Shown here: positions 1 through 5,273 of the stretch, piece after piece
Numbering within the stretch: position 1 is the first letter of the stretch
Layout of the letters: each line of letters opens with the position of its first letter
Origin: Acidobacteriota bacterium
Lineage (GTDB): Bacteria; Acidobacteriota; Terriglobia; Terriglobales; Acidobacteriaceae
Assembly (NCBI GenBank): GCA_021798235.1
Contig: JAJZMO010000158.1
Location: 1-8,061, forward strand
Length of the DNA: 8,061 bases
Direction of reading: 5' to 3'
Notes under the pieces: generated by a model
Told to the model about the DNA's origin: nothing
Databases searched by the model: none
The model's input: the letters and a program-made list of their open reading frames with translations, nothing else
Translations under genes and position numbers: made by a program

Positions 1-94
1 TGGCGCGCAACGCGCGCGTATGCCTGGACGGCCAGTCCCCCGTGCGGCACGGCATCCGGGGCCCCCACGAACAGGCCCGCGTTCGTAGGGTGGT
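1..94 (-). other. Left edge, possible 5' end of an unidentified minus-strand gene
   Basis: No gene can be assigned with confidence. On the minus strand one frame is open from the ymdB stop to the window edge and reads like protein, including the segment LFVGAPDAVPHGGLAVQAYA, mostly with G or C at third positions. A GTG at 68-66 is the first standard start in that frame but has no clear ribosome binding site. It could be the start of a gene lying just downstream of ymdB and truncated by the window, or chance openness in GC-rich DNA. I recognise no family in so short a piece. Confidence 0.15.
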
Positions 95-892
95 TTATTC
101 CCCCATTAAGAACGTCTGCACCGCCGTCGCTCTTCCCGTTGCGCCGTCACACGTAATCAGCGTCGCCGCCATCCGGGGATCGCCCTTCGCCGCCTCGAAC
201 TTTGCCGGCATCCCCGTCAAAAACCGGTGCAGCACCTGCTCCTTCTGCACGCCAATCACGCTGTCATACGGCCCGCTCATCCCCACATCCGTCTGGAACG
301 CAGTCCCGCCCGGCAGCACCCGCGCATCCGCCGTCGGAACATGCGTATGTGTCCCCAGCACCGCCGTCACGCGTCCGTCTAGGTACCAACCCATCGCCAC
401 TTTTTCTGACGTCGCCTCGGCATGGAAATCCACCACCACCACCCTCGCCTTCACCTGCTCCAGAATCTCGTCCGCTTTCCGGAACGGGTCATCCGAGCTC
501 CCCATGAACACGCGCCCCTGCAAACTCACCACCGCGTAAGCCTGCCCCGTCGGCAGCTCGCCCTCATACCATCCATAGCCCGGCGTCCCCGCTACATAAT
601 TCGCCGGCCGCACAATCCTCCGCGGCCGCTCATCGCTGTCCTCCGGCACAGACTGCATGTACTCGATAATCTCCCGCTTGTCCCACACATGGTTGCCGGT
701 CGTGATCACATGCGCGCCCAGGTCGAACAGATCATTCGCAATCACCGGAGTCAGTCCAAACCCTCCCGCCGCGTTCTCCCCGTTGATCACCAGCAGGTCC
801 ACCGCGTGCGTCTCCATCATGTGCGGCAGATGCTCCTTCACAATCCGCCGCCCGGCGCTGCCGAACACATCCCCTACAAACAGAATCTTCAA
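95..892 (-). CDS. ymdB: YmdB-family (TIGR00282) metallophosphoesterase
   Basis: The 265-residue product matches the usual length of the TIGR00282/YmdB family of dinuclear-metal phosphoesterases, whose characterised members act as cytosolic 2',3'-cyclic-nucleotide 2'-phosphodiesterases affecting RNA turnover and, in Bacillus, biofilm formation. Visible metal-site motifs in order are GDVFG (D8), NGEN (E39, N40), GNHVWD (N67, H68), DFHAEATSEK (H157) and GTHTHVPTAD (H182, H184), so every expected ligand is present and the enzyme should be active. There is no signal peptide or membrane segment. The start is TTG at 892-890: it gives the canonical N-terminus (K)ILFVGDVFG and is preceded by GAGG six bases upstream, with a purine-rich AGGAAGAAGAGG tract. 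The gene is divergent from the Rrf2 gene across 198 bases. The family assignment is secure; the substrate is inferred. Confidence 0.95.
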   Translation of the reverse strand: MKILFVGDVFGSAGRRIVKEHLPHMMETHAVDLLVINGENAAGGFGLTPVIANDLFDLGAHVITTGNHVWDKREIIEYMQSVPEDSDERPRRIVRPANYVAGTPGYGWYEGELPTGQAYAVVSLQGRVFMGSSDDPFRKADEILEQVKARVVVVDFHAEATSEKVAMGWYLDGRVTAVLGTHTHVPTADARVLPGGTAFQTDVGMSGPYDSVIGVQKEQVLHRFLTGMPAKFEAAKGDPRMAATLITCDGATGRATAVQTFLMGE

Positions 893-1022
893 AATCAGCC
901 TCTTCTTCCTGTCTTTGCCCTTAAATACCCGATCCTAACCCATTTCCACCCGTGCAAATGCTTGCCCACGCCGCTCCCCATGCTGTTTTCAGCCCTCATC
1001 ACGCCCTCTTTTGCGCTCGGAA
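893..1022. other. Intergenic region between divergent ymdB and Rrf2 genes
   Basis: These bases hold no supported gene. They must contain the ymdB promoter on the minus strand, but the best AT-rich hexamer there (TATTTA, forward 921-926) has no convincing -35 partner, so no promoter is called. The Rrf2-proximal part is listed separately. Confidence 0.5.
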
Positions 1023-1080
1023 TTGTTACAAAACCGTGCCTGCGACAAATTCCCGCGTTATTCGCCGATAACCTGTGTTA
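1023..1080 (+). promoter_or_regulatory. Candidate operator array upstream of the Rrf2 regulator
   Basis: Four GTTA or TAAC half-sites lie in the 70 bases before the Rrf2 start. TTGTTACAA (1023-1031) is a nine-base palindrome around a central T. GTTAT-TCGCCG-ATAAC (1057-1072) is a perfect five-base inverted repeat, and its right arm forms a second inverted repeat TAAC-CTGT-GTTA (1069-1080). Rrf2-family regulators commonly bind palindromes in their own promoters, so autoregulation is plausible, but these sequences are not a known Rrf2 consensus. No strong -35/-10 pair is visible. Confidence 0.35.
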
Positions 1081-1090
1081 GCGTTTCAAC

Positions 1091-1528
1091 ATGGCCGTCA
1101 ACACTCGCTTTGCCACGGGCGTGCACGCGATGGTGTTACTTGCTGCAGAGCCCAATATGCTCCACACATCTGAAGCCATTGCAGCACGGCTTGAGACCAA
1201 CCCCGTAGTCGTGCGCCGCGTCTTCTCGCTGCTGCACCACGCTGGCCTTGTCGAAAGCCACAAGGGCCCCAGCGGCGGATCGAAACTCTCTCACTCGCCC
1301 AAGCAGATCACGCTGGCCGATATCTACAAGGCCCTCGACACCGGCGATCTCTTCCACACCGCGGAGTTCGCCGGTGAAGAAGCCGCCCAGACTGCCGGCG
1401 CACTCCAGCAGGTCTTCAAGGGCATCGAGCGCACCCTGCGCGACGAACTCTCCAGGACCACTCTTGCACAGATCACCAAAAAGGCCGCCAAGAAAGCCGG
1501 TAAGGCTGCCGCCAAAAAGACGAAGTAG
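1091..1528 (+). CDS. Rrf2-family transcriptional regulator, cysteine-free
   Basis: This 145-residue protein is a winged helix-turn-helix regulator of the Rrf2 family. The N-terminal helix (RFATGVHAMVLLAA, 6-19), the DNA-binding helices around 25-52 (SEAIAARLETNPVVVRRVF then LLHHAGLV), the glycine-rich wing (GPSGGSKL, 59-66) and the following ITLADIYKAL (73-82) are in the expected order. Members such as IscR and NsrR bind an Fe-S cluster through three cysteines between the wing and the dimerisation helix. This protein has no cysteine at all, so it must sense something else or act without a cofactor, as reported for YwnA/CymR-like members. The C-terminus (130-145) is eight lysines in sixteen residues with alanines, resembling histone H1-like tails. 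ATG 1091 has no obvious Shine-Dalgarno sequence but gives the canonical N-terminus. The gene converges on the MATE gene with a six-base gap; its targets are unknown. Confidence 0.9.
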   Translation: MAVNTRFATGVHAMVLLAAEPNMLHTSEAIAARLETNPVVVRRVFSLLHHAGLVESHKGPSGGSKLSHSPKQITLADIYKALDTGDLFHTAEFAGEEAAQTAGALQQVFKGIERTLRDELSRTTLAQITKKAAKKAGKAAAKKTK

Positions 1529-1534
1529 CTCCCC

Positions 1535-2929
1535 TCACACTTCCGATTCCACCTGCATGCTGCGGCGCAGATCGCGCCGCCAGCGCAGCAGCAGCACCAC
1601 CGCCAGCGAAATCAGCGCCGCCGTCAGCCCCGTCCACAGCCCCGTCAGCCTCCAGCCCAGCGCAAAGCACAGCACCCCGCCCACCGGCAAACCAAACACC
1701 CAGTACGCACCCAGGTTCATCCACATCGGAAACCGCGTCTCGCCCATCCCCCGCAGCGCGCCCGTCGTCACCGACTGTATCCCGTCAAAAATCTGAAACC
1801 CCGCCACCAGCAGCAGAATATGCGTACCCAGCGCAAACACCTGCTCGTTGCTCGTCCATATCGACAGAATCGTCCTCGGAAACAGCAGGAAGAGGCACGC
1901 CATCATCGCCATGAACCCAGCGCCCAGCCCAATCGCCATGTAGCCGGCTCGCCCCGCGCGCGCCCGGTCTCCCGCCCCGACAGCATGCCCCACCGCCACC
2001 GCCGCCGCCGCGGAAATCCCCAGCGGAACCATGTACGTATACGCAGCGCAATTCAGCACAATCTCATGCGTCGCCAGCGAAATCGGATCCAGGTGCGCCG
2101 CCATCACTGTCGCCGCGCCAAATCCGGCCACCTCCAGCACCACCTGCGTGCCCGCCGGCAACCCCAGCGCACACAACCGCCGCAGCCTCGCCACGTCCAT
2201 CCCCGGCCAGTGCCGGAACAGCGAGTGTCCGCGCCCCTGCTCATGCGCCCATGCCGCATACACCAGTACCGCCGCCATATACAGTCGCGCAAAGCACGTC
2301 GATATCGCCGAACCGCGCACGCCCATCGCCGGAAAACCCAGGTGTCCGTAAATCAGCACCCAGTTCAGCGCCCAGTTCACCAGGTTCGCCGAAACCAGCG
2401 CAAAGCTGATCGGCCTCACCTGCCCCACGCCCTGCAGATACCTCCGGAACGCCCCGTATACCAGCAGCGGCAGCGTCCCATAATTCAGGAACTCCGCATA
2501 CTGCTGCGTCAGCCCGCTCACCTGCGCATTCACGCCATGATTCGTAAACAGCGCCGCGCCCGCCAGCGTCAGCAGCATCACCGGAAGCGTCGCCGCCAGC
2601 GCCATGTACACGCCCTGTGCCAGCCACTTGTGGCATTCGTCAAAGTCGCGCCTGCCCCACGCCTGCGACACCACCGTGTCCAGCCCCAGCAGCAGCCCAA
2701 TCCCAAACAACGAAGGCCCATAGTAGATCGCGTTGCCCAACCCCACCGCACCGATCGCCGCCGGACCCAGCTTGCCCACCATCGCCAGGTCCACCACGCT
2801 CATCGTCATCCAGCCCAGCTCTGAGAGCACAATGGGGCTCGCCAGCCGCAGCAGCTCGCGCAGCTCACGCCACAAATCCGGCGGAGCCTGGCCACCGGCG
2901 CGTTCAGAAATTGGCGTCTGCATGTCCAT
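1535..2929 (-). CDS. MATE-family multidrug/cation efflux transporter (NorM-like)
   Basis: The product is an inner-membrane secondary transporter of the MATE family, expected to export cationic drugs or metabolites in exchange for H+ or Na+. From the chosen start it has 464 residues, within the usual 440-480. About twelve hydrophobic segments form two similar halves. The first begins LASPIVLSELGWMTMSVVDL with the family-typical proline (P32) and aspartate (D47), followed by VGKLG and VSQAWG. RRYLQGVGQVRP and NWALNWVLIYG mark segments 5-6, and the second half begins LGLPAGTQVVLEVAGF, with an acidic residue where NorM-type members often carry one, then VGHAVGAGD. I chose ATG at 2929-2927, preceded by AGAG seven bases upstream, because family homology begins only after it. 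An upstream in-frame ATG at 2977 would add 16 non-conserved residues and sit in the presumed promoter, and a third ATG at 2923 is also possible. The substrate cannot be told from sequence. Confidence 0.93.
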   Translation of the reverse strand: MDMQTPISERAGGQAPPDLWRELRELLRLASPIVLSELGWMTMSVVDLAMVGKLGPAAIGAVGLGNAIYYGPSLFGIGLLLGLDTVVSQAWGRRDFDECHKWLAQGVYMALAATLPVMLLTLAGAALFTNHGVNAQVSGLTQQYAEFLNYGTLPLLVYGAFRRYLQGVGQVRPISFALVSANLVNWALNWVLIYGHLGFPAMGVRGSAISTCFARLYMAAVLVYAAWAHEQGRGHSLFRHWPGMDVARLRRLCALGLPAGTQVVLEVAGFGAATVMAAHLDPISLATHEIVLNCAAYTYMVPLGISAAAAVAVGHAVGAGDRARAGRAGYMAIGLGAGFMAMMACLFLLFPRTILSIWTSNEQVFALGTHILLLVAGFQIFDGIQSVTTGALRGMGETRFPMWMNLGAYWVFGLPVGGVLCFALGWRLTGLWTGLTAALISLAVVLLLRWRRDLRRSMQVESEV

Positions 2930-3005
2930 AAGGAAACTCTGACGATTGTACGTGTGGATGCATTCGACGCCTCGCATCTGTTATTTTCAAGAAGTCCACC
3001 CGCGC
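2930..3005. promoter_or_regulatory. Divergent promoter region, MATE gene and tRNA-Ser
   Basis: These 76 bases must drive tRNA-Ser to the right and probably the MATE gene to the left. For the tRNA, an extended -10 TG-T-TATTTT (2979-2987) would place the transcript start about 12 bases before the tRNA, without a good -35. For the MATE gene, minus-strand TTGAAA (forward 2985-2990) and TCGAAT (forward 2962-2967) are 17 bases apart and would give a leader of about 25 bases. The two candidates overlap. Both are pattern matches only. Confidence 0.3.
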
Positions 3006-3093
3006 GGAGAGATGGCCGAGTGGCTTAAGGCGCACGCTTGGAAAGCGTGTATACCGCAAGGTATCCAGGGTTCGAATCCCTGTCTCTCCGCCA
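3006..3093 (+). tRNA. tRNA-Ser (anticodon GGA)
   Basis: A complete class II tRNA can be folded by eye. The acceptor stem GGAGAGA (3006-3012) pairs with TCTCTCC (3083-3089), with discriminator G 3090 and an encoded CCA (3091-3093). The anticodon stem CACGC/GCGTG (3033-3037, 3045-3049) carries loop TTGGAAA with anticodon GGA at 3040-3042, reading the serine codons UCC and UCU. The long variable arm expected for serine is ATACC-GCAA-GGTAT (3051-3064). The T arm is CAGGG-TTCGAAT-CCCTG (3066-3082). It marks the left edge of a lower-GC accessory segment. Confidence 0.97.
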
Positions 3094-3216
3094 TATATTC
3101 CTGTAAATCCCCTAGAATCAGATAAATAGCAGAAATGAAAGCAGTTAGAGGCAGGGGGTCTTGTCTCAATTTTCTCGATTTTGCCCCTGTTTGCCGTGAT
3201 TTCTGGCGCAAAAACG

Positions 3217-3287
3217 TACCAAGCGGTAAAAGCCGTACCACGGTACTACCTGCCGGTAGAGGTATCTTTGTGTTTTCAGTTGATACC
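3217..3287. repeat. Cluster of TACC/GGTA inverted repeats
   Basis: Three small inverted repeats follow one another: TACC-AAGC-GGTA (3217-3228), TACC-AC-GGTA (3236-3245, extendable to GTACC-AC-GGTAC) and TACC-TGCC-GGTA (3247-3258). A fourth, wider pair, GGTATC (3261-3266) and GATACC (3282-3287), closes the cluster. The arrangement suggests binding sites for a dimeric or oligomeric protein, or a structured transcript, upstream of the accessory gene pair. The function is not known. Confidence 0.45.
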
Positions 3288-3323
3288 TGCGCAGAAAATT
3301 CTCAACATTATTCCGTAAGGCCA

Positions 3324-3351
3324 TTGATATTCGCCGCGCCGAGGCTACTAT
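3324..3351 (+). promoter_or_regulatory. Candidate sigma-70-like promoter for the small-protein/Abi-alpha pair
   Basis: TTGATA (3324-3329, five of six matches to TTGACA) and TACTAT (3346-3351, four of six to TATAAT) are separated by 16 bases. A start near 3358 would leave a leader of about 20 bases containing the AAGGAG ribosome binding site. It lies 37 bases beyond the TACC/GGTA cluster. Confidence 0.35.
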
Positions 3352-3378
3352 GCACCTATAGATAGCAAAGGAGCCTGT

Positions 3379-3582
3379 ATGTATATCGATGCTGACCAAA
3401 TCATTAATCTCATCAAGAATCGCAGGGACTGGTTCATGGACGCTCAGATTGCCGGTACTGCGGCAGACCCTAAGGTCCATTCGCATGCAGAACTCAATCG
3501 TGCCATTGCGGACGAATACGACTCCCTGCTCACTGAGATCAGTAGTCACCAGTCCAAGGGATTTCAAACCGAGGTACGCTGA
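3379..3582 (+). CDS. Small hypothetical protein (67 aa) upstream of the Abi-alpha gene
   Basis: I do not recognise this 67-residue protein. It is supported as a gene by a strong ribosome binding site, AAGGAG at 3368-3373 with five bases to the ATG, and by lying 34 bases upstream of a same-strand gene in what looks like a two-gene transcript. The sequence is mostly predicted helical and hydrophilic, with a tryptophan-containing KNRRDWFMD (14-22) and an acidic amphipathic stretch ELNRAIADEYDSLLTEI (38-54). It has no cysteine, no membrane segment and no obvious DNA-binding motif. Codon third positions are less GC-rich than in the flanking chromosomal genes, matching its neighbour. A partner, modulator or antidote role for the Abi-alpha protein is possible from position alone; nothing in the sequence demonstrates it. 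Confidence 0.75.
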   Translation: MYIDADQIINLIKNRRDWFMDAQIAGTAADPKVHSHAELNRAIADEYDSLLTEISSHQSKGFQTEVR

Positions 3583-3616
3583 GTTTGTTAGGAACTCACA
3601 GACCGGAACGAGAACA

Positions 3617-4381
3617 ATGTTGAACACCACGGCAACTACAGCGATTGCTAAAGCCCTAGGCCCTGACGGGCCTCTTGGCAAAGTCTCAGACCTGTTTCAC
3701 AAACTTCTTGGGCCACTGTGTGAAGAAACAGGGTTGTTGCTCGGTGAGAAAGTTCATCAGTTTCGTTTGACGAATCTGAAGAGTGTCACGGAAAAGGCAC
3801 AGCAGGCGTTTTCGGAAAGGGGAACTACACCGCACGCCGTTCCCCCAAGGCTTGCAATACCACTCCTTCAAAATGCATCGCTTGAAGAGGATGAAGCCTT
3901 ACAAGACATGTGGGCAGGCTTGATTGCGACTGCATCCGAAGAACCCGATACGCTGCCACCTTCGTTCATCGAAATTCTCAAGCAATTGTCGCCATATGAA
4001 GCACAAACGCTGCAGTCAATCTACGGTTGGACATTACCATCAAAAGGGATATTTCCAGACCCAAAACGCCCTTTATTCGAGATTGATCTGCGCCAGATCA
4101 TGTCTCAATTTCCAGACATTGACCTCGATGTTGCAATGGAGGCATTTCAACGTCTTGGTTTAGTTGGTCGTGAGTTCTTCTTACAAAAACAAATCGACAC
4201 AAGTGGAATGCTGAGATTTCTACCTTCCGTACCAGTTTCCTATCAATTTTTAGGCTTTTCGAACCAAGATCAAGATACTAATGCACCCACGCTCGAAAGC
4301 TTGTATTACTTTACCCGTACGGGTATAAGTTTCATGAAGGCTTGCACCGGCAAAGACCCTGGCTTTGCTTTCAAGCAGTAG
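3617..4381 (+). CDS. Abi-alpha (DUF4393) family protein, putative phage-defence factor
   Basis: The 254-residue product fits the Abi_alpha/DUF4393 family, named after a lactococcal abortive-infection factor that limits phage spread; the biochemical activity of the family is poorly understood. Recognisable landmarks, from memory of the family pattern, are KLLGPLCEETGLLLGEKVHQ followed by RLTN (29-53), VPPRLAIPLLQNASLEEDE (75-93) followed by LQDMWAGLIATASE, PSFIEILKQLSPYEAQTLQSI (115-135), and the C-terminal YYFTRTGISFMKACTG (230-245). There is no signal peptide or clear membrane helix. The frame is open further upstream, but that part runs through the 67-residue gene in another frame. ATG 3617 is chosen because homology-like sequence begins there and it follows the small gene by 34 bases; its ribosome binding site is weak. 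Lower GC than the flanks and the tRNA-Ser neighbour suggest acquisition by transfer. The defence role is inferred from the family. Confidence 0.82.
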   Translation: MLNTTATTAIAKALGPDGPLGKVSDLFHKLLGPLCEETGLLLGEKVHQFRLTNLKSVTEKAQQAFSERGTTPHAVPPRLAIPLLQNASLEEDEALQDMWAGLIATASEEPDTLPPSFIEILKQLSPYEAQTLQSIYGWTLPSKGIFPDPKRPLFEIDLRQIMSQFPDIDLDVAMEAFQRLGLVGREFFLQKQIDTSGMLRFLPSVPVSYQFLGFSNQDQDTNAPTLESLYYFTRTGISFMKACTGKDPGFAFKQ

Positions 4382-4400
4382 GACTGCTTAATTCGCTGCT

Positions 4401-4542
4401 CTACAACAGCAGCAAGCGATCCAGCGCAACCACTTCCTGCGCACAATCCTGCGCACACATCTGCTCGAACTCCTGCCGCTCTGCCTCTGAGTCGAACTCA
4501 AGAGGACACTCTGCCTCCCGCCACAGACCCTTCCCACGTCAT
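4401..4542 (-). pseudogene. Possible short or frameshifted minus-strand gene remnant
   Basis: A minus-strand frame open from 4538 to a TAG at 4403-4401 (45 codons) reads like a genuine protein end, including WREAECPLEFDSEAERQEFE then QMCAQDCAQEVVALDRLLLL, with about two thirds G or C at third positions. It has no usual start codon before an internal ATG. An ATG overlaps the preceding stop as ATGA (4542-4540) but lies in a neighbouring frame that closes after 14 codons (start MTWEG). A single frameshift near 4515-4535 would join the two into a protein of about 46 residues. It may be a decayed small gene, a fragment left at the edge of the accessory segment, or chance. I recognise no family. 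Confidence 0.3.
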
Positions 4543-4793
4543 TCAAAACGCCCCCTAAATGATAGAAATCCCCGGAAAACATTCGTATTTCTTCTTCGTG
4601 AAGAACTCACGTCGAGGAATGTCATACTCTGACGGGCGTATTTGTCCGGGGAACACCCTGCCGTCGTCACTCGACATATGATTGTGCGGGTCACGCACCG
4701 CCCATGACCGTCCACTGTCACAGCGCAACCGAACTGCGCTATGCTGGAGGCCATCAATGGTAGCCCGGCCTGCGGCTGCCTCTGGGGTTCGGA
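4543..4793. other. Non-coding region upstream of the molybdenum hydroxylase operon
   Basis: No gene is supported here. TTCTTC-GT-GAAGAA (4592-4605) is a perfect inverted repeat, more like a protein-binding palindrome than a terminator because no T-run follows. GGTAGCC/GGCTGCC (4759-4765, 4774-4780) could form a hairpin with one G-U pair just before the operon start. TATGAT (4677-4682) and TATGCT (4740-4745) resemble -10 elements, but neither has a good -35. No terminator for the Abi-alpha gene is visible. Confidence 0.4.
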
Positions 4794-5273
4794 ATGAGCG
4801 AATTTGTACTCAACGTCAACGGCGCTCGACTCCACGTCAACGCTCCTGCGGATGAGAGCCTGCTCTGGGTCCTGCGCAATCGCCTGAATCTCACCGGAAC
4901 AAAATACGGCTGCGGCGAAGGCGAGTGCGGAGCCTGCACCGTGCTGGCGGACGGCCAGGCGATCCGGTCATGCCTGGTGCCGGCAAGTGCGGCCGTATCC
5001 TACAAGATCATCACCATCGAGGGGCTCGCCGCAGATGGCAAGCTGACTCCGCTGCAACAGGCTTTTCTTCACGAAGAAGCCATGCAGTGCGGATATTGCA
5101 CCTCCGGCATGATCATGAATGCCGCTTCGCTGCTGCGCTCCAAACCGCATCCCACGCACAACGAAATTATCGAGGCAATGAACGGCAATCTCTGCCGCTG
5201 CGGTACCTACCCTCGCATTCTTGCCGCCATAAAACGCGCCGCCGGCGAGCCGGAAAATGGAGGCAGCCGATGA
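4794..5273 (+). CDS. [2Fe-2S] subunit of a molybdenum hydroxylase (IorA/XdhC-type small subunit)
   Basis: This 159-residue protein is the electron-transfer subunit of a xanthine-dehydrogenase-superfamily hydroxylase, passing electrons from the molybdenum centre to an external acceptor. The N-terminal plant-type ferredoxin domain holds C40, C45, C48 and C60 (GCGEGECGAC, then C60). The C-terminal helical [2Fe-2S] domain holds C99, C102, C134 and C136 (CGYC and LCRC), so all eight cluster ligands are present. Length and order match stand-alone small subunits such as isoquinoline 1-oxidoreductase alpha. It has no signal peptide and would need to cross the membrane with its Tat-bearing partner. 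ATG 4794 follows GGGG about eight bases upstream and yields the usual N-terminus (FVLNVNG). Its stop overlaps the start of the catalytic subunit as ATGA, indicating translational coupling. Confidence 0.95.
   Translation: MSEFVLNVNGARLHVNAPADESLLWVLRNRLNLTGTKYGCGEGECGACTVLADGQAIRSCLVPASAAVSYKIITIEGLAADGKLTPLQQAFLHEEAMQCGYCTSGMIMNAASLLRSKPHPTHNEIIEAMNGNLCRCGTYPRILAAIKRAAGEPENGGSR

Larger units (their letters stand above)
3094..3378. other. Lower-GC leader between tRNA-Ser and the accessory gene pair
   Basis: I see no supported gene in these 285 bases; open frames here have no ribosome binding site or recognisable protein. Base composition becomes visibly more AT-rich immediately after the tRNA. 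A weak inverted repeat CAGGGG/CCCCTG (3152-3157 and 3184-3189) has a 26-base loop. The notable content is the TACC/GGTA cluster and a candidate promoter, both listed separately. No integrase remnant was recognised. Confidence 0.5.

Noticed and set aside
1820..2824. 334-residue plus-strand frame inside the MATE gene
   Set aside because: Extremely rich in arginine, histidine, glutamine and proline, typical of antisense shadows; the opposite strand encodes a clear MATE transporter.
2987..3241. Minus-strand frame containing GFEPWIPCG...ACALSHSAI
   Set aside because: This is the well-known spurious translation of the antisense strand of tRNA-Ser; it overlaps the whole tRNA and is not a gene.
3389..3616. 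Upstream 76-codon extension of the Abi-alpha frame
   Set aside because: It overlaps the 67-residue gene in another frame, has shadow-like serine/arginine/threonine composition, and Abi-alpha-like sequence starts only after ATG 3617.
3166..3681. 171-residue minus-strand open frame opposite the small protein and leader
   Set aside because: It runs antisense to the well-supported 67-residue gene and the start of the Abi-alpha gene, has no family resemblance and no convincing translation signal.
4480..4510. Minus-strand GAGTTCGACTC resembling a tRNA T-arm, considered as a duplicated attachment site
   Set aside because: The match to the tRNA-Ser 3' end covers only the generic GTTCGA core, is in inverted orientation and lacks the acceptor-stem sequence.
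4925..5269. Upstream extension of the molybdopterin-subunit frame
   Set aside because: It is the out-of-frame shadow of the Fe-S subunit; ATG 5270 with GGAGG and the ATGA overlap gives the proper Tat-type N-terminus.
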